Of a stretch of DNA of 51,762 nt, positions 27,151 through 34,859 are shown piece after piece. Made by a program: the position numbers and the translations under genes. The notes beneath the pieces were generated by a model. That model saw only the letters and a program-made list of their open reading frames with translations. It was not told where the DNA came from and did no database searches. Position 1 is the first letter of the stretch. The number at the start of each line of letters is the position of its first letter. Origin of the DNA: an uncultured Bacteroidota bacterium (lineage in GTDB: Bacteria; Bacteroidota; Rhodothermia; Rhodothermales; Salinibacteraceae); the NCBI GenBank assembly GCA_913056185.1, contig CAJXLV010000025.1:1-51762 (forward strand). The letters are read 5' to 3'.

Positions 27151-27264
27151 GGCGCAAGACGGGCGCAAGACGGAGGAGCCCTCCCCACCCCGAACAGCTA
27201 CCAAGTGGTTCCAGTCCGGTGCCCCCAAACGCCTCCCCCCAAGCAAAGACGCAAGCAAAGACGG
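27151..27264. repeat. two short tandem duplications upstream of atpZ
   Basis: GGCGCAAGACG is exactly duplicated at 27151-27161 and 27162-27172. AAGCAAAGACGC (27241-27252) is duplicated with one mismatch at 27253-27264. Both lie in the non-coding spacer between bactofilin and atpZ, where an atp promoter would be expected. I could not identify a full Bacteroidetes promoter there. Confidence 0.75.
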
Positions 27265-27313
27265 AAGAACAACCCGCGCACAGCCGCCTCTCTCTTGAAA
27301 AGACTTGAGCAGA

Positions 27314-27808
27314 TCAGGCCCTCGGCACCTCTTCAGGCACCTCCGCCGTCGGCGTGGCATCGTCCTCCGAAAGCATGCCCGGCCCCCGTTCCCCGTCCAG
27401 CTCGTGCATCTCTGCGGTTGGCTCCCCCATCTTGCACTCGCCCGTAAACTCCGCCCCCACCTCTACAACCAGACGCCCTGTCTGAATGAGGCCGTCGATG
27501 ACGGCCGTACTCTTTAAAACAAGACGCTCCTTGACATGAATTTCGCCCTGGACCTCACCCGCAATTTCGGCGTCGGTCGCCACAAGATCTCCCTCCACCG
27601 TGCCTTCTTCGGCAACCAAAACCTTTCCTTTCACCTCCAGCGTACCATGGATTTGGCCGCTCACACGAACGTTGCTCTCCGCGTGGATCGTTCCCTCCAG
27701 GATGGTATCTTGCCCAACAAGATTGACCTGGTCTTGAACGTCACTGGACGAAGTCATGAGAGGCGCGGACGATTCATCAGAAGGCATGTTGTTGCCGAAC
27801 AGACTCAT
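27314..27808 (-). CDS. bactofilin (polymer-forming cytoskeletal protein)
   Basis: 164 residues. The core (about 35-115) is the bactofilin right-handed beta-helix, with repeats such as DTILEGTIHAESNVRVSG, GTLEVKGKVLVAEEGTVEG and DAEIAGEVQGEIHV, each turn having the alternating Val/Gly/hydrophobic spacing. Tails are acidic and disordered (C-terminal Glu/Pro/Thr-rich). Bactofilins self-assemble into filaments without nucleotide and scaffold cell-wall enzymes. The neighbouring M23 peptidase gene 77 bp upstream on the same strand is a classic partner. Start at the ATG at 27808. Confidence 0.9.
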   Translation of the reverse strand: MSLFGNNMPSDESSAPLMTSSSDVQDQVNLVGQDTILEGTIHAESNVRVSGQIHGTLEVKGKVLVAEEGTVEGDLVATDAEIAGEVQGEIHVKERLVLKSTAVIDGLIQTGRLVVEVGAEFTGECKMGEPTAEMHELDGERGPGMLSEDDATPTAEVPEEVPRA

Positions 27809-27885
27809 AAAGATCCAAGCAAGGCGCTGCAAAGAAAACGTACATCGGGAGTGGCGGTGGACGCCCGGCAGTAGGCCCCGCCCGC

Positions 27886-28776
27886 TCACCATCCCGCAAT
27901 GAGAGCTTTGGGCCCCTGTGCGAGGCCGTTTCGCCAAAGTTCAAAGTGAAGGTGAGGCCCGGTCGAAATTGCGCCGGTGTTGCCACTCACCGCGATGGGC
28001 TCCAGCGCCGTCACGCGGTCGCCGCGGCGCTTTAGCAAGCGATTGTTGTGTTTGTAAATGGAAATGTATCCATCGGCGTGTTGAACCGCAATTGTATGTC
28101 CCCCGTCCTGGGTCCAATCCGCCCACACCACATATCCCTGCGCCACTGCGCGAATGTACTCGCCCTCCGAGACGGCGATATCGACGCCGTAATGACCGGT
28201 CTGTGCATTGTACTCGCGCGTGGGAAACCCGCTCTCCACCGGCGGGGGCAGGGGGAACGAGAGTGTGCCGGCGACGGAGCGACGCGGCGCAGAGGCAGCC
28301 ACGGGACGACCCGCGGCCGAGAGCGCAGGTTGACGGTGGGGGCTGGGGCTTTCCTGAGAGGCCTCGGCCATGCGGGAGGGCACTTGTGGCGGTGCCTGAG
28401 CCCTTGTTCCGGATGAGGGCGGCCCTCCCTCCCAGCTGGAGTCCACCCGCCCCGTGATGAGCCCCCGCAGACGTTTGATGTAGCGGCGCTGCGTCGAGAG
28501 CGAATCCTGCAACGACTGCAGGCGAAGCGTATTGAGACGAGCATTGCGCGCGATCTCTTCGGTCCCGTACCCCGGGATGAAGGTGCGCAGCGGCGTGAAC
28601 ACCAGCATCCCTCCCACCAGGGCTGCAATTACCAGCAGACTGCCCCCCCAGGCCAGCGCGATGCGCGATGGGCGCACGAGGTAGCGGTGCGCCTTCCCCA
28701 CGTGCTCCACGTCCATTACAACGACTGTGTGGTCCGTCCCAAAGTGCTTGGCAAGGTACGCAAGAAAGGACCACAT
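27886..28776 (-). CDS. M23-family metallopeptidase (LytM-type), membrane-anchored
   Basis: 296 residues from the ATG at 28776 (leader CCTTCTCTTCT); an ATG at 28794 is also possible. A cytoplasmic head (KAHRYLVRPSRIALAWG) is followed by one membrane helix (LLVIAALVGGMLVF), a coiled stretch (about 80-110), a Pro/Ser-rich linker and a C-terminal M23 domain. Zinc ligands are visible in GHYGVDIAV (H..D) and HLHFELW; the fold motif VAQGYVVWADWTQDGGHTI is also present. The expected action is peptidoglycan endopeptidase cleavage in the periplasm. The transmembrane and bactofilin context suggests localisation by the adjacent filament protein. Confidence 0.88.
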   Translation of the reverse strand: MWSFLAYLAKHFGTDHTVVVMDVEHVGKAHRYLVRPSRIALAWGGSLLVIAALVGGMLVFTPLRTFIPGYGTEEIARNARLNTLRLQSLQDSLSTQRRYIKRLRGLITGRVDSSWEGGPPSSGTRAQAPPQVPSRMAEASQESPSPHRQPALSAAGRPVAASAPRRSVAGTLSFPLPPPVESGFPTREYNAQTGHYGVDIAVSEGEYIRAVAQGYVVWADWTQDGGHTIAVQHADGYISIYKHNNRLLKRRGDRVTALEPIAVSGNTGAISTGPHLHFELWRNGLAQGPKALIAGW

Positions 28777-29369
28777 AGAAGAGAAGGCCGGCAATCTTGG
28801 GGATGGTGGTAGCAGAGGCGTTGCGGAACCAACGCGCTCGGTAGGGGAGGGTTGTTATTTTGTGATTGACACTCCCACAGCTGCTCGAAGAACACCTCTT
28901 CGGGGCAAAGCCGGGAGACTCTTCGCGTTCTACACAGGCTGCCTTGGACCTGTCGGGTTGGACCTGTCGGTCCATGAGCCGAGGCTTTGGTGCGGCTCCT
29001 TCTTCAAGGAACCGTAGAAAGAGCGCGGTCGGGAGATTGCCCCCGCATTGCCGCTTGCCCGATCAGGCAATACACACATTCCCAGGAACTGAAAGTGTTC
29101 TGGGTGAGAATCCTCATTTTTGACCTCGCAGCCTCGCTGCGAAGGGGTTTCCGACCCGACAGGGCCATGCCTCCCTGAAGGAGGGACCGCTCCGACTCTT
29201 TTGCACATCCGTGACGCTGCAACCGAGGGCATGCAGGACGGGTTCGAACAATTTTCCGCCACGGCAGGGAACTACAGAACCCGCCGTACTTGTTAGGGCG
29301 GTTGAGATCGCCCTCCGGGGCATCGTCCTCCCATTGCCTCTGATCCCTCTACACATTCCCTCTTTCCCC
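28777..29369. other. 593-bp non-coding spacer with dyads and repeats
   Basis: Divergent spacer between the M23 gene (minus) and rpsT (plus). No convincing ORF or known RNA is visible. It holds a 6-bp dyad GCGTTG-N6-CAACGC (28818-28835), one copy of the dispersed repeat (28864-28928), a 14-bp tandem duplication (TTGGACCTGTCGGG at 28944-28957, second copy 28958-28971) and a small perfect hairpin TCGCAG-CCTCG-CTGCGA near 29130-29146. Promoters for both flanking genes must lie here. Confidence 0.5.
28864..28928. repeat. dispersed ~65-bp repeat, copy A
   Basis: Shares roughly 75-80% of positions (by eye) with 51604-51669. The common core is GCTGCTCGAAGA followed by CGGGGCAA and CGGGAGA. Both copies have the same orientation, and each lies upstream of, or over, the start of a minus-strand gene. 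Confidence 0.6.
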
Positions 29370-29624
29370 ATGCCACAGAACGAATCCGCAAAGAAGCGAA
29401 TGCGGCAGAACAAGAAGCGACACCACCGCAACAAGTCGCAGAAGAGCCGTGTCCGCACGAAGATCAAAAAACTCCGCGCCATGGAGGACCCCCACGAAGC
29501 CCGTGAGCTCTTAAACGATGTGAAGGGCGACCTCGATCGGCTCGCCGCCAAAGGGATCATCCATAAAAACAAGGCGGCCAACCGGAAGAGCAAGCTTGAG
29601 AAGCACGTAGGAGGGCTTGCATAG
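29370..29624 (+). CDS. rpsT: 30S ribosomal protein S20
   Basis: 84-residue basic protein of the small ribosomal subunit. It has the S20 pattern: N-terminal KKRMRQNKKRHHRNKSQKSR, a charged helical middle (VRTKIKKLRAMED) and a C-terminal GIIHKNKAANRKSKLEKHV, which binds 16S rRNA. Normal length is about 85-90. The ATG at 29370 follows a pyrimidine-rich leader (CTCTTTCCCC). It stands alone on the plus strand with an intrinsic terminator about 170 bp downstream. Confidence 0.97.
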   Translation: MPQNESAKKRMRQNKKRHHRNKSQKSRVRTKIKKLRAMEDPHEARELLNDVKGDLDRLAAKGIIHKNKAANRKSKLEKHVGGLA

Positions 29625-29797
29625 GGGAGCCCCCAGCCGCACAAGGGCTAACATGTGCTACTGGTGCACAGGAGCCGGGTCCGTGGGCAGTCGGCCTCCC
29701 CCCAAGGCGTCCGCCTCCCTCTCTGTTTGAGAAGATGGAACGTTTCCATTTGTGCATTGCCTCCGCAATTGCGTGTCCCCCTCGTGTTTCCTACCTT

Positions 29798-29825
29798 AAA
29801 GCGTTGGTTGGCAAACGCTTTTTTT
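29798..29825 (+). terminator. intrinsic terminator or attenuator in the OmpA-lipoprotein leader
   Basis: A perfect 8-bp stem AAAGCGTT (29798-29805), an 8-nt loop and AACGCTTT (29814-29821) run into seven T (29819-29825). It lies about 170 bp after rpsT and only 39 bp before the next ATG, so it may end the rpsT transcript or attenuate the lipoprotein gene. Confidence 0.6.
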
Positions 29826-29864
29826 CCTCGTGGCCTTTGCTCTCTCCAAACACATTCGACTCTT

Positions 29865-30833
29865 ATGACGAACCCAAAACCCCCCACAGGCATGCCTGCA
29901 CGCAGATCTTTCTGGCTTCCTCTCCTCCTCGTCGTCGGTGGGCTCTTGCTGGCCGGCTGTGGAGCCACCGCCCCCGTCGTCCAGTCGGTCAGCGGTCCCG
30001 ATACGCTTGAGACCAATGAGTCCGGCACCTTTGAGGCCTCCATCAACCAGGAGGCCGATGCGCCCGTGACCTACACCTGGACGTTTGGAGACGGGTCCAC
30101 CGGCTCTGGGCTTCTCACGAACCACAGCTACGGCTCCACGGGGCTGTACTCCATCCGGTTTGAGGCCAGCAACGAAGGCGGCTCAGACGCAGACACCATT
30201 TCCGTTCGGGTCGTGCCCGAGCCGCAGCCCGCGTCCATCACATCGGTGAACGCTGCTCCCAACCCCGTGGACGAAGGAGAGTCCGTTCGCTTCAGCAGCA
30301 ACGTACAGGGCGACAGCCCCGTCTCTTACAGCTGGAGCTTTGGTGACGGGTCCAGCGCCATGAGCCAGTCCCCAACCCACACCTACGAGGAGCCTGGCGA
30401 GTACACGGCCCGCCTGCGCGCGTCCAACGAGGTCGGTGAGGACACCCGCACAGTGACTGTGCGCGTCAACCGCGCCCTCCCGGAGGTCTGCACCACGATC
30501 AGTGAAATGAACTCGGCCTTCTTCGATCGCAACTCCAGTACGCTCACTGAAGAGGCACAGAGCAGCCTGCAGGAAAACGCCGACATTCTGGCAGACTGCA
30601 CGAACCTGACGGTTCGGGTAGAAGGCTTTGCTGCCCCCGGCGAGCGCAACGAGCAGTCGCTCTCTTCGGACCGCGCGGAAGCCGTGGCGGCGTTTTATCG
30701 CAACAACGGTGTGCCTGGCAGCCGCATCATGACCAGCGGCCAGGGTCAGGTGGAGGGGGTGACCACCAAGAAGGGCGGCACACGTCAGTATCGCCGCGCC
30801 GACTCTGTCCCGCAGCGGGACGGCGGCATGTGA
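29865..30833 (+). CDS. OmpA-like lipoprotein with two PKD domains
   Basis: 322 residues. A signal peptide ends in a lipobox (LLLVVGGLLLAGC, Cys about residue 27), so it is lipid-anchored, probably to the outer membrane. Two PKD beta-sandwich domains follow (about 35-120 and 121-200), each with the hallmark YTWTFGDGS / YSWSFGDGS and an N(H/E)SY-type turn. The C-terminal ~115 residues (from about 205) form an OmpA-like peptidoglycan-binding domain: FFDRNSSTLTEEAQSSLQENADIL, VEGFAAPGERNEQSLSSDRAEAV and a closing RQYRRADS. Likely an outer-membrane/peptidoglycan tether; ligand of the PKD domains unknown. Follows a terminator-like hairpin in its own leader. Confidence 0.88.
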   Translation: MTNPKPPTGMPARRSFWLPLLLVVGGLLLAGCGATAPVVQSVSGPDTLETNESGTFEASINQEADAPVTYTWTFGDGSTGSGLLTNHSYGSTGLYSIRFEASNEGGSDADTISVRVVPEPQPASITSVNAAPNPVDEGESVRFSSNVQGDSPVSYSWSFGDGSSAMSQSPTHTYEEPGEYTARLRASNEVGEDTRTVTVRVNRALPEVCTTISEMNSAFFDRNSSTLTEEAQSSLQENADILADCTNLTVRVEGFAAPGERNEQSLSSDRAEAVAAFYRNNGVPGSRIMTSGQGQVEGVTTKKGGTRQYRRADSVPQRDGGM

Positions 30834-30909
30834 TCTGAGACTCCCCTGGTTCCTGTGCGTCCGCACGGGGCCGGCCTTCCGGCCCTGGTGCGGTCGCCTC
30901 TCCCCTCGC

Positions 30910-30948
30910 GGGCGGATCCTCAACGTATGAGGGTCCGCCCATTTTTTT
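30910..30948 (+). terminator. intrinsic terminator after the OmpA-like gene
   Basis: GGGCGGATCCTCA (30910-30922) pairs with TGAGGGTCCGCCC (30928-30940, one G-U) around a 5-nt loop and is followed by A and seven T (30942-30948). It lies 77 bp after the lipoprotein stop, in the convergent spacer with lysS. Confidence 0.8.
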
Positions 30949-30976
30949 GTGCCCCTCTGCTTTTGTGCCCCTCTGC
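30945..30976. repeat. 16-bp tandem duplication
   Basis: TTTTGTGCCCCTCTGC is exactly repeated (30945-30960 and 30961-30976), starting in the T tract of the terminator. Confidence 0.8.
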
Positions 30977-31103
30977 GGGCGGACGCTCTCCGGGGCGGGC
31001 GGGTCCCGCCTCTCTCCTGCCCAACGCGCAGAAGAGCCAACTGCCTGAATGGCATTGGGGGTGTGCATTGGGGGCGGGCGGATGCCCCTCTTCGGGACAG
31101 ATC

Positions 31104-32645
31104 TCAGTCCCCCTCCGGCCGCAGGAGCGGGAAGAGAATGACGTCCCGAATTGACTCCTGCCCCGTCAAAATCATCGTAAGGCGATCGATGCCAATGCCC
31201 AATCCGGCAGCGGGGGGCATGCCATATTCCAGCGCACGGAGATAGTCCTCGTCGATCAGCGCCTCGGGGCCCACGTCTTCCTCCTCGGCCCGCTGTCGGG
31301 CCTGTGCCTCGAACCGTTGGCGCTGTTCCTGTGGGTCGTTCAGCTCACTAAAGGCGTTGGCAATTTCGCGACCCGCCACCACCAGCTCAAACCGCTCCAC
31401 GAGCCCTTCTTTCACCCGATGCGCCTTGGCAAGCGGACTCAGCTCCACCGGATAGTCGGTCACAAACGTGGGTTGGATGAGCCCCGGCTCTACCATCTCA
31501 CTAAACACCTCATCGAGCAGCGCCCCAAGGCCCATGTCCGGCGTCACCTCTTGCAGTTCCATCTCGTTGGCGGCGGCCTCGTAGACGCGCTCCGCGTCTT
31601 CCTGGTAGAGGTCGATGCCCGTCTCGTCCTCAATTGCGTCAAAAAACGACACGCGGCGCCAGGCCCCCCCCAGCTCAATCTCGTTTCCTTCAAACTCCAC
31701 AGTCGGCGTATCGTGGAGCGCCGTGGCCGTCGCATGGAGCAGCGACTCCGTGAAGTCCATCATCCACCGATAGTCCTTGTACGCCACGTAGCACTCCATC
31801 ATCGTAAACTCCGGGTTGTGGAACCGGCTTAGGCCCTCGTTCCGGAAGTCCTTGCCAATCTCGTAGACGCCCTCCAGCCCGCCCACGAGGAGCCGCTTGA
31901 GGTACAGCTCGTTTGCAATGCGGAGGTAAAGCGGCATGTCGAGCGCATTGTGGTGCGTCTTGAACGGCCGCGCCGTAGCCCCGCCGTACACAGGCTGCAG
32001 AATCGGCGTATCCACCTCCAGGCACCCCTGCTCGTCTAAGAAGTCGCGCATGGCGGACACAAGCGCGGACCGCTGCCGAAAGACAGTTCGCACCTCAGGG
32101 TTTACGGCCAGATCGACGTAGCGCTGCCGGTACCGAAATTCTTTGTCCGTGACCTCGTAGAACGTCTCTTCCTCGGTCTCCTTCACCACAGGCATGGGAC
32201 GCAGCGACTTAGCCAGGAGTTGAAAATCGTCGGACGCACGGACCGTTACCTCTCCCATGCCTGTGCGAAACGCGTAGCCCTTAACGCCTACGATGTCGCC
32301 GATGTCGAAGAGGTCCGTAAACACCTCCTCGTAGTAATCGTCGCCCAGGTCTTGAGCGCGGACGTACACCTGAATGCGCCCGGTTTCGTCGCGCAGGTCG
32401 AAGAACGTAGAGCCGCCCATAATGCGGAGATCTGTGATCCGCCCGGCGATCGACACCTCATAGTCGCCCGCCTCCCCATCCTCCGGTTGGTGCTTGTCGT
32501 CGTCGAACGTCTCCAGGATGTCTTCCGCGTGGGCGTCAGTGGCCCAGGCGTAGGGATACGGATCGATGCCGCGGTCGTCGAGTGCGGCACGCTCTTCGCG
32601 GCGACGCAGCTCTTGTTCTGTGCGATCGGAGGAGGCGTGGGTCAT
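31104..32645 (-). CDS. lysS: lysyl-tRNA synthetase, class II
   Basis: 513 residues. An N-terminal OB-fold anticodon-binding domain (about 60-150, SIAGRITDLRIMGGSTFFDLRD) is followed by the class II catalytic core: motif 1 around FLDEQGCLEVDTPILQP, motif 2 FRNEGLSRFHNPEF with the catalytic Arg, the lysine-site stretch THHNALDMPLYLRIANELYLK, and motif 3 GLGIGIDRLTMILTG near the C-terminus. It charges tRNA-Lys in the cytoplasm. Length is normal. The start is the ATG at 32645; the gene stands alone on the minus strand. Confidence 0.97.
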   Translation of the reverse strand: MTHASSDRTEQELRRREERAALDDRGIDPYPYAWATDAHAEDILETFDDDKHQPEDGEAGDYEVSIAGRITDLRIMGGSTFFDLRDETGRIQVYVRAQDLGDDYYEEVFTDLFDIGDIVGVKGYAFRTGMGEVTVRASDDFQLLAKSLRPMPVVKETEEETFYEVTDKEFRYRQRYVDLAVNPEVRTVFRQRSALVSAMRDFLDEQGCLEVDTPILQPVYGGATARPFKTHHNALDMPLYLRIANELYLKRLLVGGLEGVYEIGKDFRNEGLSRFHNPEFTMMECYVAYKDYRWMMDFTESLLHATATALHDTPTVEFEGNEIELGGAWRRVSFFDAIEDETGIDLYQEDAERVYEAAANEMELQEVTPDMGLGALLDEVFSEMVEPGLIQPTFVTDYPVELSPLAKAHRVKEGLVERFELVVAGREIANAFSELNDPQEQRQRFEAQARQRAEEEDVGPEALIDEDYLRALEYGMPPAAGLGIGIDRLTMILTGQESIRDVILFPLLRPEGD

Positions 32646-32710
32646 TCGGGGAGAAGTCTATCGATTCAGAAATGCAGTGAGGCGGGGTGTGCGCCCGAGG
32701 AAGCGCCGCT

Positions 32711-32755
32711 GGTGGCACCGCTACTGGTGGTGCCGCTACTGGTGGCACCGCTACA
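32711..32755. repeat. three 15-bp tandem repeats
   Basis: GGTGGCACCGCTACT (32711-32725), GGTGGTGCCGCTACT (32726-32740) and GGTGGCACCGCTACA (32741-32755) form a perfect-phase array in the 215-bp spacer between lysS and the next minus-strand gene. The unit is a multiple of three, but no credible ORF runs through it. Confidence 0.8.
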
Positions 32756-32860
32756 GGGAACCGCAGGAGGCCGCCGGGCGCCTCTCCAACAACAGGCAGG
32801 AGCGCGCAGGCGCCTCCTCGCCCAAACACGGAAAGACAGGCGATGGCCCCTCCAGGCGAT

Positions 32861-33421
32861 TCAGGCAGACCAGTCCTCTGCTTCCATCAGCAGCACGTCG
32901 TGGTGGCTGCGCAGGAACTGTGCAATAAACCGGCTCAGTTCACGCGCCGGGCTTCCGGACGGCTGGCCGGTGGTCAGGGATCCCATTTGGTCCGTTCCCT
33001 CCTCCAGCACTTCCAGGGCAGCAGCCAGGACCGGGCGCCACGAGGGCGAGGCGGCGTCGGCCGCTTCCGCCGTCCCAGAAGACGCGTGCACGTGCATCAC
33101 CTTGTGCCCTTGCGCGCTCAAGGTATCGCGGAGGAGCGACACGGCCTTGTCCGCCATCTGCACCAGGGATCCGATTTTTTCCTGCTGCCCCAGCGAGAGT
33201 GCGGCCTCGGCCACTTGCCGTTCGTGGCGCAGGGCACGCTCCAGGGTCTGAACCGCCGCGACCGCTACGGACTGGTACGGCGTGGAGTCGCGATTGGCGC
33301 TGTCAATGAGGCCTTGCAGCGCCTCCAAGTCGGGACGGGGCGGTTCCGGAGTACCGCTCGCGGAATGCGCCGTAAGAAACGACTTGTTGTCGAGCGGTTC
33401 CCAGTCAGCATCGGTGTCCAT
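32861..33421 (-). CDS. hypothetical helical protein
   Basis: 186 residues from the ATG at 33421; the frame stays open to 33586 but those residues look non-coding. I do not recognise a family. The protein is acidic and largely alpha-helical, with amphipathic stretches such as DLEALQGLIDSANRDS, QTLERALRHERQVAEAALSL and VQMADKAVSLLRDTLSAQ, then a Ser/Ala/Glu-rich linker and a second helical part ending in SHHDVLLMEAEDWSA. No signal peptide or membrane helix. It lies between lysS and a DUF2520 gene on the same strand with wide gaps, so co-transcription is uncertain. Confidence 0.6.
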   Translation of the reverse strand: MDTDADWEPLDNKSFLTAHSASGTPEPPRPDLEALQGLIDSANRDSTPYQSVAVAAVQTLERALRHERQVAEAALSLGQQEKIGSLVQMADKAVSLLRDTLSAQGHKVMHVHASSGTAEAADAASPSWRPVLAAALEVLEEGTDQMGSLTTGQPSGSPARELSRFIAQFLRSHHDVLLMEAEDWSA

Positions 33422-33658
33422 CGGAGAGAAGAGCTTATGCCATAGAATCGTCGCGGAGGTCACAGGGCAACGCAGGTCGCACAGGGGAGAGCGTATTGGG
33501 GCCGCGCCGTACAGAGACGGCCGGTATTCAAAAGCAGGCTCTCGTAAAGATGGGCGCAGACAAGGGGTTCCTTTGTTGATTTCCACAGTGTTAATAAAAC
33601 AGCGTCTCCAACAAGATTCAATCGTAGGAGATGGCGGTGCGGGCAGGGGGCGTGGGGG

Positions 33659-34585
33659 TTACGTCGAGGGCTCCGGGGCATCGTCCGCGTGGCGAACGGA
33701 GGCCGCAAGGCGCTCGCCCTGTGCCTCGGAGAGGGCCCCGCTGCCAACCGCCACACGCACCAGTTCCGCAGACAAGGCCGTGTAGACCGGATACTGGTCC
33801 GGACACTCGTCCTGCAACACCTCCAGATGTTTACGGATCGTTCCTTCGTCTCCACGGGCCACCGGACCACTAAGGGCTCCATGCGGGCCGTGGTGCAGCA
33901 CATTGTGGAGGGTCTGCCGCAGAAGGGGCGCGACCCATTCCCGCGGCGGCGGCGCAGAATCGGTGCGGGGCAGTGGCAGGATCGCCTCCACCGCCGCCAT
34001 CAAGGCAACGAGGCCGTTGGAGGCGAGGGCGGCGGCCGCATGGTAGCGCGCCTTGTCGGCCGCCGCAAGACGTACCGGACGGGCCCCGAGACGGCGAGCC
34101 ACAGCCGCGCCTGCCTCGACCGCCGCGGAATCGCCATCGAGGCCCACCACGATGTCCGAAAGGGTAGCCGGGGAGGCCCCCTCGGGAAACGTTTGCAGAG
34201 GGTGAAAGCCAAGCAGGGCCGCGCCCTGAGCGTCGAGCGGGGCCAGCGCCTGCGCCGGCACCGCGCCCGAGGTGTGGGCCACCGTCGTGTCCGCCCACGG
34301 ATGTTGGACCGCCGCAAGGGCTCCGGCTACGCCCGGAATCGCATCGTCGGGCACACACACGAACACCCAACGCACGGTCTTCGGAAGTGCGGCGTATGCC
34401 GTATCGGCCACAGGGGCCCCCACCCGATCCGCGAGCGCCTCCGCCGAGGCGGCAGTCCGGCTCAGTACGGCCTCTACCGCATACCCGTTTGCGACCAGGG
34501 CGCGGGCGAGCGTCGTTCCCAACGCCCCAGCTCCTATAATGGCAACTGGCCCGGACGCAGCTGGCGCAGACGAAGGTGTAGACAT
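33659..34585 (-). CDS. Rossmann-like plus DUF2520 domain protein
   Basis: 308 residues from the ATG at 34585. The N-terminal half is a nucleotide-binding Rossmann fold (GPVAIIGAGALGTTLARAL, about 13-31, then WVFVCVPDDAIPGVA and VAHTSGAVPAQAL). The C-terminal half is the all-helical DUF2520 domain (DKARYHAAAALASNGLVALMAAVE). The arrangement recalls F420-dependent NADP oxidoreductase and ProC-like reductases, but no substrate is known for this family. Divergent from ald; the two start sites are 274 bp apart. Confidence 0.85.
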   Translation of the reverse strand: MSTPSSAPAASGPVAIIGAGALGTTLARALVANGYAVEAVLSRTAASAEALADRVGAPVADTAYAALPKTVRWVFVCVPDDAIPGVAGALAAVQHPWADTTVAHTSGAVPAQALAPLDAQGAALLGFHPLQTFPEGASPATLSDIVVGLDGDSAAVEAGAAVARRLGARPVRLAAADKARYHAAAALASNGLVALMAAVEAILPLPRTDSAPPPREWVAPLLRQTLHNVLHHGPHGALSGPVARGDEGTIRKHLEVLQDECPDQYPVYTALSAELVRVAVGSGALSEAQGERLAASVRHADDAPEPST

Positions 34586-34795
34586 AAGCGCATCAAGCAC
34601 GTGAGAATACAGCAGCAAAGGGCCGCAAGCACCGGGCCGCAACACAATGGAGCCCCTCTTCCCCCACAGGACACAACAACGGGCAGTCCATACCGTTCGG
34701 GGAACGGTCGCCTCAGCCTCCCGCACATGGGTGCCCCGCCTCCCCAGCACCGCGAGTGTGCAAATACGGGGATCGTTTTATAGCTTAGGGATGCC

Positions 34796-34809
34796 CCGTA
34801 CTTGTACGG
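34796..34809. promoter_or_regulatory. dyad in the ald leader, possible operator
   Basis: Perfect 6-bp dyad CCGTAC-TT-GTACGG, 50 bp upstream of the ald ATG in the divergent DUF2520/ald spacer (34586-34859). The position suits a regulator site or a leader hairpin. No regulator gene is adjacent. Confidence 0.3.
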
Positions 34810-34859
34810 TCGGCAACACTCATCCTCTGCACGATCTTGTCGGGACGCCAACGGTTTCT

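Noticed and set aside
32711..32755. CRISPR-like array
   Set aside because: Three directly adjacent 15-bp units without spacers are a plain tandem repeat; no cas genes are present.
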